64,000 nt of DNA from Paracoccus marcusii (GTDB lineage: Bacteria > Pseudomonadota > Alphaproteobacteria > Rhodobacterales > Rhodobacteraceae). Location of the stretch: positions 2,926,501-2,990,500 of the forward strand of contig NZ_CP117466.1 in the NCBI RefSeq assembly GCF_028621715.1. Direction: 5' to 3'. The translations under genes and the position numbers were made by a program. Below are positions 14,783-24,079 of the stretch, in pieces (the first letter of the stretch is position 1; each line of letters begins with the position of its first letter). The notes under the pieces were generated by a model. That model was given only the letters and a program-made list of their open reading frames with translations. It ran no database searches and was not told the origin of the DNA.

Positions 14783-17582
14783 GGCGCGGTCCTTTCACGG
14801 GCTGGGGGCGCGTCTCGCGCCGACGCTGCGACCAGATCACCAACCCCATCAGCAGGAAGGCCGGGATATAGATCCAGTACCGCGACGGCGCCGCCGCCGG
14901 GGCGTTCACGGCAAGCACCGTCTGATCCCAGTCCAGCCCCGCCGCCTGCGCCGGGCTGTCGAACGCCACGTTATCGATCAGCGTGCGATCACCGTCCTGG
15001 ATCAGGGTGATGCCCGCGGCCTCCAGCCGTTCCTCTCCGGTGGCGCCTTCGGGGACGGGCAGCAGGGCCGTGAACTCAACGGGGTTGCCGATGTCGTTCA
15101 GCCCGGCGATGCGCAGGCGCAGGCCGTCGCCGACCTCGCTGTCCTCCAGCGCCTGGACCAGTTCCGCGCCCGAACGCTCCTCGAACGGCGGGAAGACGTA
15201 GCCCCAGAAGAAGCCGGGTCGGAAGATGGTAAAGGCGATCACCAGCAGCAAGACCGTCTCCCACAGCTTGCTGCGGACCAGGAACCAGCCCTGGGTCGCG
15301 GCCGCGAACAGCAGCATCGCGATGGTCGCCGTGATGAAGACAAAGATCCCCTGCCCCCAGCCCACGTCGATCAGCAGCAGATCGGTGTTGAAGATGAACA
15401 GGAACGGCAGGACCGCCGTGCGCATGCTGTAGCCGAAGGCGACGACCCCGGTCTTGATCGGATCGCCCCCCGACACGGCGGCCGCGGCAAAGGATGCAAG
15501 GCCCACGGGCGGGGTCACGTCGGCCATGATGCCGAAATAGAACACGAACAGGTGCACCGCGATCAGCGGCACGATCAGCCCGTTCTGCTGACCAAGCGTC
15601 ACGATGACCGGCGCCAGCAGTGCCGAGACGACGATATAGTTCGCCGTCGTCGGCAGACCCATCCCCAGGATCAGCGACAGGACCGCGGTCAGGCCAAGGA
15701 TGGCCAGCAGATGGCCGCCCGACAGGACCTCGACCACCTCGGCCAGGGCCGATCCGACGCCGGTCTGGCTGACCGCACCCACGATGATGCCCGCGGTCGC
15801 CGTGGCGATGCCGATGCCGATCATGTTGCGTGCGCCCGAGATCAGCCCGTCCACCAGATCGTCGAACCCGGCACGCAATGCGCGCCCGGTGCGGGCGTTT
15901 CCGGTGCGGTCGGACCCGCGCAACAGCACCATCAGCGGTCGCTGCGTCAGCAGGATGAAGATCATGTAGGCGGTGGCCCAGAAGGCCGACAGGCCCGGCG
16001 ACAGGCGGTCGACCATCAGGGCCCAGACCAGCACGACCACCGGCAGGATGAAGTGCAGACCCGACCGGACCGTCGGCCCCGGCAGCGGCAGTTCCGTCAC
16101 CGGCGCGTTGGGATCGTCGATCTGCAGCGGCTCCTCGCGCGATGCGACCCACAGCAGGCCGACATAGGCCGCCGTCAGGACGGCAAACACCACGTAGGGG
16201 GCGGCCGCACCGAATGCGGGCCGGATCCAGCCCATCAGATAATAGACCGCCAGCGACAGCGCGCAGATGCCCGCGATCAGGAAGGCCGCGAACATCAGCC
16301 GGCGCAGCAGCGGCGGCGGCGTATAGGCACGTGGCAGGCCCTGCATCCCGGCCTTCATGGCCTCCAGATGCACGATATATACCAGTGCGATATAGCTGAT
16401 CGTGGCGGGCAGGAAGGCGTGCTTGACGACGTCGAAATAGGGAATGCCCACATACTCGACCATCAGGAAGGCTGCGGCGCCCATGACGGGCGGCATGATC
16501 TGCCCGTTGACCGACGACGCGGTTTCGACCGCCCCGGCCTTTTCGCTGGAAAAGCCCACCTTCTTCATCAGCGGAATGGTGAAGGTGCCCGTGGTGACCA
16601 CGTTGGCGATGGACGAGCCCGAGATCAGGCCGGTCATGGCGCTGCTGACGACGGCGGCCTTGGCAGGCCCGCCGCGCAGGTGGCCCATCAGCGAAAAGGC
16701 GACCTGGATGAAATAGTTGCCCGCGCCCGCCTTGTCCAACAGCGCGCCGAACAGCACGAACAGGAACACGAAGCTGGTCGACACCCCAAGGGCGATGCCG
16801 AACACGCCTTCGGTCGTGACCCACTGGTGGTTGGCGACCTCGGCCAGCGAATTGCCGCGATGCGCGATGATCGACGGCATGTAGGGGCCCAGGAAGGTAT
16901 AGGCCAGAAACACCGTGGCCACGATCATCAGGGCCGGTCCAAGGCTGCGGCGCGTGGCCTCCAGCAGCAGCAGGATGCCCACGACCGCCACGATCAGGTC
17001 CGTGGTGATCGGCGCGCCGACCCGGCGGCCAAGCGCGTCGCTGTTGATAAAGACGTACATGGTGACGACCACGCCGGCCAGCGCCAGCAACCATTCCCAT
17101 GGCGGAACGCGGGTCTTGGGGCTGCCCAGCAGCACGGCCGCGACGACGCCCGCCCCGGCCAGTGCCAGCCACCACAGCGGCATCGCGGCGGGCGCGCCAT
17201 AAATGAACAGCCCGGACAGGATCACCGGAACCGACACACCAAGGGCCAGCTGGAAAGGCGACTTCTCAGCGGGATAGGCCATGAAAGCCAGAAACAGCGC
17301 GAAGGCCAGATGGACCGCGCGGGCATCCGTGGCGCTGATGATGGCAAAGTTCAGCATGAAGGGCAGCGGCGAGGCGATCCACAGCTGGAACAGCGACCAG
17401 CACAGGGCCACCCCCAGGATCAGCTTGCCCACGAAACCCGGCGGAGTGCGCGCGCCCGTGTCCGACGAGGCAACCAGTTCGTCCAGTTCCTCCTGAGTCA
17501 GGGCGCCGTGGCCCGACGCCTGCATCTCGACCGCGCTGGCCTGCTGCTGGCGCTCCCTGGTCTTGTCGTCGTCGCTCATCAC
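14775..17582 (-). CDS. TAXI-type TRAP transporter fused permease (4TM/12TM)
   Basis: 935-residue inner-membrane protein that joins the small DctQ-like part (about 50-215) and the large DctM-like part (about 230-740) of a TRAP transporter, a sodium-driven organic-acid importer. Hallmarks: TGLISGSSIANVVTTGTFTI, QIMPPVMGAAAFLMVEY, and LGMGLPTTANYIVVSALLAP. The C-terminal soluble region (about 790-900; ending before a final TM) resembles the DUF3394 extension with a PDZ-like DNVAFDSPAQAAGLDWDQTV. An N-terminal cytoplasmic tail of ~45 residues precedes TM1. It overlaps uspA and is served by the binding protein just upstream. Confidence 0.93.
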   Translation of the reverse strand: MMSDDDKTRERQQQASAVEMQASGHGALTQEELDELVASSDTGARTPPGFVGKLILGVALCWSLFQLWIASPLPFMLNFAIISATDARAVHLAFALFLAFMAYPAEKSPFQLALGVSVPVILSGLFIYGAPAAMPLWWLALAGAGVVAAVLLGSPKTRVPPWEWLLALAGVVVTMYVFINSDALGRRVGAPITTDLIVAVVGILLLLEATRRSLGPALMIVATVFLAYTFLGPYMPSIIAHRGNSLAEVANHQWVTTEGVFGIALGVSTSFVFLFVLFGALLDKAGAGNYFIQVAFSLMGHLRGGPAKAAVVSSAMTGLISGSSIANVVTTGTFTIPLMKKVGFSSEKAGAVETASSVNGQIMPPVMGAAAFLMVEYVGIPYFDVVKHAFLPATISYIALVYIVHLEAMKAGMQGLPRAYTPPPLLRRLMFAAFLIAGICALSLAVYYLMGWIRPAFGAAAPYVVFAVLTAAYVGLLWVASREEPLQIDDPNAPVTELPLPGPTVRSGLHFILPVVVLVWALMVDRLSPGLSAFWATAYMIFILLTQRPLMVLLRGSDRTGNARTGRALRAGFDDLVDGLISGARNMIGIGIATATAGIIVGAVSQTGVGSALAEVVEVLSGGHLLAILGLTAVLSLILGMGLPTTANYIVVSALLAPVIVTLGQQNGLIVPLIAVHLFVFYFGIMADVTPPVGLASFAAAAVSGGDPIKTGVVAFGYSMRTAVLPFLFIFNTDLLLIDVGWGQGIFVFITATIAMLLFAAATQGWFLVRSKLWETVLLLVIAFTIFRPGFFWGYVFPPFEERSGAELVQALEDSEVGDGLRLRIAGLNDIGNPVEFTALLPVPEGATGEERLEAAGITLIQDGDRTLIDNVAFDSPAQAAGLDWDQTVLAVNAPAAAPSRYWIYIPAFLLMGLVIWSQRRRETRPQPVKGPRHA

Positions 17583-17626
17583 GGCACCCCCTGCGATGCA
17601 TCTTGTTGTTCGTTGGTCATGATGAA

Positions 17627-17648
17627 GGGCGGCCCGATGGGGCCGCCC
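17627..17648 (-). terminator. hairpin between TAXI binding-protein and permease genes
   Basis: Perfect 9-bp stem GGGCGGCCC/GGGCCGCCC (17627-17635 with 17640-17648), loop of four. There is no T-run on the minus strand. Placed right after the binding-protein gene, it probably stabilises that mRNA segment and limits read-through to the permease. Confidence 0.55.
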
Positions 17649-17662
17649 CGGTCAGGCCTGGA

Positions 17663-18628
17663 TTACTGGATCCAGCCCTGTTCGCGATAGTAGCGCTCGG
17701 CACCGGGGTGCAGGGGCGCGCTGTTGCCGTCGGCGATCATCTCCTCGGGGGTCAGCGAGGCGAAGGCCGGGTGCAGGCCCTTGAAGCGATCGAAGTTGTC
17801 GAAGACCGCCTTGACGACCTGGTACACCGTCTCGTCCGGGATCGCGGCCGAGGTCACGAAGGTCGCCTTGACGCCGAAGGTCTCGGTGTCGTCGTCGTTG
17901 CCGGCGTACATACCGCCGGGGATCACGACCTTGGAGTAGAACGGATTGTCCGCGATCAGCTTGTCGATCGCCTCGCCGGACACGTCGACCAGGGTCGCAT
18001 CCACGGTCGAGGTCGCTTCCTGGATCGAACCGTTGGGATGGCCCACGGTATAGCTGATGGCATCGACCTGGTTGTCGCCCAGGGCAGCCGACTGTTCGGC
18101 GGGGCGCAGTTCCGACGACAGCGCAAAGTCGTCCATGCTCATGCCCATGGCTTCCAGGACGACCTCGAACGTGCCGCGCGATCCGGAACCGGGGTTGCCG
18201 ACGTTCACGCGCTTGCCTGCCAGGTCGGTGAAGGTCTCGACGCCGCTGTCGGCGCGAGCAACGACCGTGAAGGGCTCGGGGTGGACGGCGAACACGGCGC
18301 GCAGGTCGGTGAAGGCATCGCCCTCATAGTCCGAGCTGCCGTTATAGGCGTGGAACTGCCAGTCGGACTGGGCCACGCCCATCGTCATGCCGCCGGACCG
18401 GATCTGGTTGATGTTGTCGATGGATCCACCGGTCGCGGGCGCGGTGCAGCGCAGGCCGGTGGTCGCCGTGTCGCGGTTCACCAGGCGGCAGATCGACTGA
18501 CCCACGACGTAATAGACGCCCGTCTGGCCGCCGGTGCCGATGGTGATGAACTGTTCTTCCTGCGCCATCAGCGGCGTGGCACCCAGTGCCATGGCGGTGC
18601 TCAGCAGGATCGGTTTCAATTTACCCAT
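17663..18628 (-). CDS. TAXI family TRAP transporter solute-binding protein
   Basis: Periplasmic receptor of the TRAP-associated extracytoplasmic immunogenic (TAXI) family, thought to bind dicarboxylates or amino acids such as glutamate. 321 aa with a signal peptide (about 1-22, ending PLMAQ|EEQ). Family pattern: EEQFITIGTGGQTGVYYVVGQ at the mature start and ATGGSIDNINQIRSGGMTMG with AQSDW following, then GNPGSGSRGTFEVVLEAMGM. It heads the operon with the fused permease, uspA and fhs. Confidence 0.93.
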   Translation of the reverse strand: MGKLKPILLSTAMALGATPLMAQEEQFITIGTGGQTGVYYVVGQSICRLVNRDTATTGLRCTAPATGGSIDNINQIRSGGMTMGVAQSDWQFHAYNGSSDYEGDAFTDLRAVFAVHPEPFTVVARADSGVETFTDLAGKRVNVGNPGSGSRGTFEVVLEAMGMSMDDFALSSELRPAEQSAALGDNQVDAISYTVGHPNGSIQEATSTVDATLVDVSGEAIDKLIADNPFYSKVVIPGGMYAGNDDDTETFGVKATFVTSAAIPDETVYQVVKAVFDNFDRFKGLHPAFASLTPEEMIADGNSAPLHPGAERYYREQGWIQ

Positions 18629-18766
18629 GTCGGCGTCTCCCTAACGATGATTGGCGGGAAGGCATGACAGGCGCGTTCCCGCTGGATGGTCTTATCGTCA
18701 CGGATGCGTGTGCGAAACACAAGCCCGCACGGCCACAAAGCGTCCTGGGCGTGGACCTGGCCTTGA

Positions 18767-19366
18767 TCAGCCCAGCAGGGTCGCCACGCGGTCCCGCAGC
18801 ACGGGCAGCAGGTCGGTCGCGAACCACGGGTTGGCGCGCAGCCATCCGGTGTTGCGCCAGCTGGGATGGGGCAGCGGAAACACCGCGGGCGCATGGGTGC
18901 GCCAGTCTCGGACGGTCTGCGTCACGTTTCGCGCGCCCAGATGCCACCGCATCGCGTGCCCGCCGACCAGCAGGGTCAGCTGCGGGTTCAGCTGGTCCAT
19001 CACCTGCCGCCGCCACGTCGCCGCGCAGATCGGCGGGGGCGGCAGGTCCGCTCCCTTGGCGTCGTAACCCGGAAAGCAGAAGGCCATCGGCACGATCGAG
19101 ATCCGGTCGCGGTCATAGAAAATGTCCGGCTCCACCCCCATCCAGTCGCGCAGCCTGTCGCCGGAACGGTCGGTGAAGGGCCGCCCGCTGTCATGGACCC
19201 GCGCCCCCGGCGCCTGCCCCACGATCAGGATCCGCGTTCCCGGCCGGAACCAGACCACCGGTCGGGGCGCATGGCGCGTGGCGGTCACGGCAAAGCGGTC
19301 CGCGCACAGCCTGCAGGCACGGATACGCTCGGTCAGCGGGGCGTCGTGATGATACATGCGTCGCAT
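18767..19366 (-). CDS. uracil-DNA glycosylase superfamily protein
   Basis: 199 residues. The UDG-type active-site loop is ILIVGQAPGARVHDSGRPFT (about 46-65), with SGDRLRDWMG, and the C-terminal PLPHPSWRNTGW corresponds to the HPSP-like DNA loop. Cysteines Cys18-x2-Cys21 and Cys97-x16-Cys114 match the spacing of the 4Fe-4S family-4/5 glycosylases, so an iron-sulfur cluster is possible. Excision of uracil is inferred from family; this branch could have another damage specificity. Two ATG starts (19366, 19357) are possible and neither has a clear ribosome site. Confidence 0.8.
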   Translation of the reverse strand: MRRMYHHDAPLTERIRACRLCADRFAVTATRHAPRPVVWFRPGTRILIVGQAPGARVHDSGRPFTDRSGDRLRDWMGVEPDIFYDRDRISIVPMAFCFPGYDAKGADLPPPPICAATWRRQVMDQLNPQLTLLVGGHAMRWHLGARNVTQTVRDWRTHAPAVFPLPHPSWRNTGWLRANPWFATDLLPVLRDRVATLLG

Positions 19367-19526
19367 TTATGGCGAAATTGCGGCGATATAAGGCTGGTCA
19401 GATCACAAATTATCGGGCCCGATGGCAAGACTGGACACCCCGTCCGCCCCACCCTAATGTCGCCTTGGCAGTCGAGGCACCCGGCATGGCACGCCTCGTG
19501 CCGAAACGCGTTGGTATAACAAGGCC

Positions 19527-20180
19527 ATGCTTGAATTCGACAATGTGTCCAAATCGTTCTGGACCGGCAAGCAGCACAAGATCATCCTCGAGCAGGCCTC
19601 GTTCAGGGTCGAGCTGGGGCAATCGCTTGGCATCCTGGCCCCCAACGGCACCGGCAAGACCACCCTGGTGAACATGATGTGCGGGCTGGAAAAGCCCGAC
19701 GAAGGCAAGATCCGCCGCGAATGCCGCATCTCGTTTCCCCTGGGGTTCATGGGTGGCCTGGTCACGCGCCACACCGGCAACGAGAACGCGCGTTACATCG
19801 CGCGCATCTATGGGCTGGACCCTGATTACGTCGCGGCCTTCACGCGGTGGCTGTGCGACATCCACGAATATTTCGACATGCCGGTCGGCACCTATTCCAC
19901 GGGCATGCGGCAACGGTTCAACTTCTCGCTGCTGCTGGCGCTGGATTTCGACATCTACCTGATCGACGAGGGCATGCCCCAGACCACGGATGTGGAATTC
20001 AATCGCAAGGCCGGTCGCGTCCTGTTCGAGCGGCTTCAGACCGCAACCACGGTGATCGTGTCCCACCAGCCCAGCACGATCGAGAAGTTCTGCAACCGCG
20101 CCGCGATCCTGCGCGATGGCAGGTTGTATCTGTTCGAGACCCTCGACGAGGCCAAGCAATATTATGACTACACCTCCTAA
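19527..20180 (+). CDS. capsular polysaccharide export ABC ATPase, KpsT-like
   Basis: 217-residue ATPase of the group-2 capsule exporter family (KpsT/CtrD/BexA). Walker A APNGTGKTTLVN (about 37-48), signature YSTGMRQRFNF, Walker B FDIYLIDEGMP (unusual in KpsT fashion, with DEG rather than DEP), and H-loop VIVSHQPS. IRRECRISFPLGFMGGLVTR is characteristic of the family. It overlaps the KpsE-like gene. A TATAAC lies 7 bases before the ATG but no -35 is convincing. The matching permease KpsM is not in the window. Confidence 0.9.
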   Translation: MLEFDNVSKSFWTGKQHKIILEQASFRVELGQSLGILAPNGTGKTTLVNMMCGLEKPDEGKIRRECRISFPLGFMGGLVTRHTGNENARYIARIYGLDPDYVAAFTRWLCDIHEYFDMPVGTYSTGMRQRFNFSLLLALDFDIYLIDEGMPQTTDVEFNRKAGRVLFERLQTATTVIVSHQPSTIEKFCNRAAILRDGRLYLFETLDEAKQYYDYTS

Positions 20181-21936
20181 AGCGCGCCGGTACAACACGC
20201 AGGCGATGGCCTCGATCACGCCCCAGACGCCCCCGCCGGCGGAACCGACCGCATCGGACAGCCCCGCGCCGCCCCGGCTGGAGGTCGCGCGCCGCAGCGA
20301 TGCCCCCGCCTCTGACGCGTCCGAACGCCAGGCGCGGCTGGAACGGTTCCTGGCCACCGAACCGATCGACGACGGCCTGGGTGATTTTCGCCTGACCAAG
20401 CCCGCAGCGCCGTCCCCCGAAAAGGACATGCCGGCCGCCCCCCCTGCGGATTCTGGCGACATGGAGGCGCGACTGGCCGCCATCCGCGCAGAGAAGCTGA
20501 CCGAACGCCAGCTGCGCATCGCTAAGCGCATCGCCGCCTTGCACCAGATCGAGGTTTCCTCGGCCGAGGAGGCCGTGCTGCGTCTGCGCGAGCGGGGGAT
20601 CGATCCGTCCCATCGCACCGCCGTCGGCAGCATCTTGTCGTCGGAGGGCACGCGCGCGCAGGCCGCCCCCTCACCCAACGCGCCCGCCGTGCGGCAGGCC
20701 CCCGTGCCGTCGATCCTACCCGACCGCAGCCCGGCGCCCCCCGGCCGCCCCGCCCTGCCGTCCCGCGAGGAACTGACCGAAGAAAAGCGCGCCGCCGAAA
20801 TCTATCGCATCCAGCGCGACCTGGCCCGCCGCCGCCGCCGTCGCATGGCAATGCTGGCGATGCGGCTGGCGCTGTTCGTGTTCCTGCCGACCGCACTGGT
20901 CGGCATCTATTACGGCCGCTATGCCTCTCCGCTTTACGCAACGGTATCGCAGTTCCAGATCCAGTCGGCCGAAAGCGGATCCGGCGCCAGCGGGCTCAGC
21001 GGGATGCTGGGCGGGTCGGGCCTGGGCACGAACCAGGACGCGGTCGCGGTGCAAAGCTATCTGACATCGCGCGACGCGATGCTGCGGCTAGACGAGGATC
21101 TGGGCTTCCGGCGCGCCTTCCAGGACCCGTCGGTCGATGCGATCAAGCGCCTGCCCGCGGATGCCACAAACGAGGCCACGTTCAGCCTGTACAAGGATTC
21201 CGTCAAGATCGGCTATGACCCGACCGAAGGCGTGCTGAACATGGAGGTCATCGCGCCCGACCCGCAGCTAAGCGAACAGTTCTCGCGCGCGCTGATTTCC
21301 TATGCGGAACAGCTTGTTGACGCCCTGACCTCACGCATGCGCTCCGACCAGATGGACGGCGCGCGCGAGACCTATCAGGACGCCGAGGAGAAGATGCTGG
21401 CCGCCCAGCTTCGCGTCCAGGAGTTGCAGGAGAGGCTGGGCGTCCTGGACCCTGTCGCGGAAAGCGGCGTGGTCATGGCGCAGGTCAGCATGCTGGAAGG
21501 CCAACTGGCCGAAAAGCAGCTGGAACTGGGCCAGTTGCTGTCGAATGCCCGCCCCCTGCAAAGCCGCGTCGATGCGGTAGAGGGCGACATCGCCCGCCTG
21601 CGTGACCTGATCACCCAGACCCGCCAGCAGCTGACGCAGGGCAACGACACCCGCAACTCTCTGGCCGCCATCGGCGGAGAGCTGCGCGTCGCCGAGGCCG
21701 AGATGCTGACCCGCCAGGAAATGCTGGCCGCCGCCGCCGCCCAGATGGAGACCGCGCGCATCGAGGCGAACAAGCAGGTCCGCTATCTGTCGCTGTCCAT
21801 CGCGCCCATCCCGCCGGATGAGGCCACCTATCCGCGCGCTTTCCAGAACACCCTGGTGGCATTCCTGGTGTTTTCGGGTATCTATCTGATGCTGTCGCTG
21901 ACGGCCTCCATCCTACGCGAACAGGTATCGACATGA
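20164..21936 (+). CDS. capsule polysaccharide export inner-membrane protein, KpsE-like with long N-terminal extension
   Basis: Polysaccharide co-polymerase/periplasmic adaptor (KpsE/CtrB/BexC). 590 residues from ATG 20164, which overlaps kpsT by 17 bases; ATG 20206 is an alternative. TM1 lies at about 228-252 (ALFVFLPTALVGIYYG) and TM2 near the C-terminus (VAFLVFSGIYLMLSLTASIL). YATVSQFQIQSAE, then GSSGLGTN-like and DAVAVQSYLTSRDAM, match KpsE. A long periplasmic coiled coil spans about 395-560. The ~225-residue Pro/Ala-rich cytoplasmic N-terminus is much longer than in E. coli KpsE (382 aa total). Confidence 0.85.
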   Translation: MTTPPKARRYNTQAMASITPQTPPPAEPTASDSPAPPRLEVARRSDAPASDASERQARLERFLATEPIDDGLGDFRLTKPAAPSPEKDMPAAPPADSGDMEARLAAIRAEKLTERQLRIAKRIAALHQIEVSSAEEAVLRLRERGIDPSHRTAVGSILSSEGTRAQAAPSPNAPAVRQAPVPSILPDRSPAPPGRPALPSREELTEEKRAAEIYRIQRDLARRRRRRMAMLAMRLALFVFLPTALVGIYYGRYASPLYATVSQFQIQSAESGSGASGLSGMLGGSGLGTNQDAVAVQSYLTSRDAMLRLDEDLGFRRAFQDPSVDAIKRLPADATNEATFSLYKDSVKIGYDPTEGVLNMEVIAPDPQLSEQFSRALISYAEQLVDALTSRMRSDQMDGARETYQDAEEKMLAAQLRVQELQERLGVLDPVAESGVVMAQVSMLEGQLAEKQLELGQLLSNARPLQSRVDAVEGDIARLRDLITQTRQQLTQGNDTRNSLAAIGGELRVAEAEMLTRQEMLAAAAAQMETARIEANKQVRYLSLSIAPIPPDEATYPRAFQNTLVAFLVFSGIYLMLSLTASILREQVST

Positions 21937-22775
21937 CGACTGCCAAGCATATCCCCATCGGTTCGATCACTTGCGGCAACAACCTGCCGCTGACGGTGAT
22001 CGCCGGACCCTGCCAGCTGGAAAGCCTGGACCACGCGCTGATGATCGCCGAAGTGATGGCCAAGGCCTGTGCCGATGCCGGGGCGTCCTTCGTCTTCAAG
22101 GCAAGCTATGACAAGGCGAACCGCACCTCTTTGTCGGGTCGCCGAGGCTTAGGCATCGACGAGGGGCTGGAGATCCTGGCCGCGGTCCGCGAGAGGTTCG
22201 GCTGCCCCGTGCTGACCGACATTCATGACGCCGACCAGGCGGTGCGCGCCGCGCAAGTGGTCGATGTGATCCAGATCCCCGCGTTTCTGTGCCGCCAGAC
22301 CGATTTGTTGCTGACTGCGGGCCGCACCGGCGCGGTGGTCAACATCAAGAAGGGTCAGTTCCTGGCCCCTTGGGACATGCCCAACGTCGCGGACAAGGTC
22401 GCCTCGACCGGGAACGAAAACATCCTTCTGACCGAACGCGGGGCGAGCTTCGGCTATAACACGTTGGTGGCCGACATGCGGTCGCTGCCGATCATGGCGC
22501 GCACCGGCTATCCGGTGATCATGGACGCGACCCATTCGGTCCAGCAGCCGGGCGGTCAGGGCGGCAGTTCGGGCGGACAACGTGAATTCGCCCCGGTCAT
22601 GGCACGGGCCGCGGTGGCCTTGGGCGTGGCCGGCGTCTTCATCGAAACGCACGAAGCCCCCGACACCGCGCCGTCCGACGGGCCGAACATGATCCCGCTG
22701 GACCGCATGTCCGCGCTGATCGCATCGCTGATGGCCTTCGACCGGCTGGCAAAGGCGGACCCGCTCCCGGCATGA
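21933..22775 (+). CDS. kdsA: 3-deoxy-8-phosphooctulonate (KDO-8-P) synthase
   Basis: Condenses phosphoenolpyruvate with arabinose-5-phosphate to KDO-8-phosphate, precursor of KDO for lipid A core and for capsule linkers. 280 aa. Motifs: IAGPCQLES (24-32 region), FKASYDKANRTSLSGRRG, CPVLTDIHD, DVIQIPAFLCRQTDLL, VNIKKGQFLAPWDM, and DATHSVQQPGGQGG with FIETHEAPD. The ATGA overlap with the KpsE-like gene ties KDO supply to capsule export. Group-2 capsules are anchored through a poly-KDO linker, so a capsule-dedicated copy is plausible. Confidence 0.96.
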   Translation: MTTAKHIPIGSITCGNNLPLTVIAGPCQLESLDHALMIAEVMAKACADAGASFVFKASYDKANRTSLSGRRGLGIDEGLEILAAVRERFGCPVLTDIHDADQAVRAAQVVDVIQIPAFLCRQTDLLLTAGRTGAVVNIKKGQFLAPWDMPNVADKVASTGNENILLTERGASFGYNTLVADMRSLPIMARTGYPVIMDATHSVQQPGGQGGSSGGQREFAPVMARAAVALGVAGVFIETHEAPDTAPSDGPNMIPLDRMSALIASLMAFDRLAKADPLPA

Positions 22776-24079
22776 TCCGCGTACTGCTGATCCTATTGAC
22801 GTTGGCGGCCCCCGTGGCCGCCCAGGTCGCCGATCCATCAGCACCGTCGACGCCAAGCGGCGCGATCTCGACACAGGACAATCGGGCGACGGACCTGGCA
22901 ATCCTGTCGCGGATTTCCAGCATCCTGGCGCAAGTCCCTGAATTTGATGGCGTCCGTGCCAGTGTCGATGCGGGGATCGTGACCCTTGTCGGCGAGGTGA
23001 CCGAACAGCAGACCATCTCGCGCCTCGAGTCGTTGCTTGCGCGTGTCGAGGGGGTCGTCGCGATCGAGGATCAGGTAACCCTGTCTACAGACCTGGGCAC
23101 GCGGCTGGTTTCGGTCCGCGACAGGTTTCAGTCCCGCCTGACCGCTGTTATCGCGGGACTGCCCTTCATGGCACTGGGCCTGGCCGTGGGGGCGATAATC
23201 GTGCTGGCGGGCGGCTGGCTGTCGCGGCGGGAACGAACCCTGTCGGGGATCGCACCGAACCCCTTCATCGCCGGGTTTCTGGCGCAGACGATCCGGCTGA
23301 CCGCATGGATCGTTGCGCTTGTTGTGGCGCTGGACCTGATGGGCGCGCGGGCTCTGTTGGGGACATTGCTGGGTGCGGCGGGCATCTTCGGCCTGTCGCT
23401 GTCCTTTGCGGCCCGCGACACGATCGAAGGATTCGTGGCCACGATGCTGCTGTCGCTGCGCCAACCCTTCAACCCGAACGACCTGATCGAGGTGAACGGC
23501 CTGCGCGGTCGGGTGATCCGCCTGACCAGTCGCGGCACCACCCTGCTGACGCTGGACGGCAATCACATCCGCATCCCGAACCAGATCATCTACAAGGCCG
23601 TCTTGACCAATTACACGCGCAACCCCGAACGTCGCTTTATGGTCGACCTGACCATCGACCCCGGCGCCGATCTGGGCCGCGCGCGCGACCTGGTGCTCAG
23701 GACGCTGGCGGGGATGGATTTCGTGCTGAAGCGTCCCGAACCCGTCGCCTGGCTGGATGCCCAGGGACCGGATCACGTGGTCATCCGCGCCGGGGGGTGG
23801 GTCTCGCAGGACGGCACCGATTTCGACCTGGCGCGTGGAGAAGCGTTTCGCCTGCTGCGCCATGCGCTGGACAGCAAGGGCTACCTGGTGCCGGAACCCG
23901 TCCACCGCATCCGCCTGGAACAGCCCGAGGCGGAGGCGCGTCCAAGCCCTGCCCGCCCCTCACGCCCCGCCGATGCGCGCCTGTCCGACCTGAACCCCGA
24001 CGCCGCGTTCGAGGAGATGGTCGAACGGGGTCGCATCGATGACGGACGCGACCTGCTCAGCCCGACGCCACGGACCTAG
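22772..24079 (+). CDS. mechanosensitive channel (MscS family) with N-terminal BON domain
   Basis: 435 residues. Signal peptide (about 1-18), then a periplasmic BON-like domain (about 40-108: VDAGIVTLVGEVTEQQTISR and VEGVVAIEDQV), TM helices (about 125-150, 170-190, 195-225), and the MscS pore/beta region (LLGTLLGAAGIFGLSLSFAA, DLIEVNGLRGRVIRLTSRGT, IRIPNQIIY). It gates ions/solutes on hypo-osmotic membrane tension. Its start overlaps kdsA (ATGA). The C-terminal ~45 residues are Pro/Arg-rich and probably disordered. The BON-plus-MscS fusion is known from related proteobacteria, but placement in a capsule operon is unusual. Confidence 0.88.
   Translation: MIRVLLILLTLAAPVAAQVADPSAPSTPSGAISTQDNRATDLAILSRISSILAQVPEFDGVRASVDAGIVTLVGEVTEQQTISRLESLLARVEGVVAIEDQVTLSTDLGTRLVSVRDRFQSRLTAVIAGLPFMALGLAVGAIIVLAGGWLSRRERTLSGIAPNPFIAGFLAQTIRLTAWIVALVVALDLMGARALLGTLLGAAGIFGLSLSFAARDTIEGFVATMLLSLRQPFNPNDLIEVNGLRGRVIRLTSRGTTLLTLDGNHIRIPNQIIYKAVLTNYTRNPERRFMVDLTIDPGADLGRARDLVLRTLAGMDFVLKRPEPVAWLDAQGPDHVVIRAGGWVSQDGTDFDLARGEAFRLLRHALDSKGYLVPEPVHRIRLEQPEAEARPSPARPSRPADARLSDLNPDAAFEEMVERGRIDDGRDLLSPTPRT

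Noticed and set aside
19515..19527. TATAAC as -10 of a leaderless kpsT transcript
   Set aside because: Position fits, but no acceptable -35 lies 15-19 bp upstream and a weak AAGG precedes the ATG.
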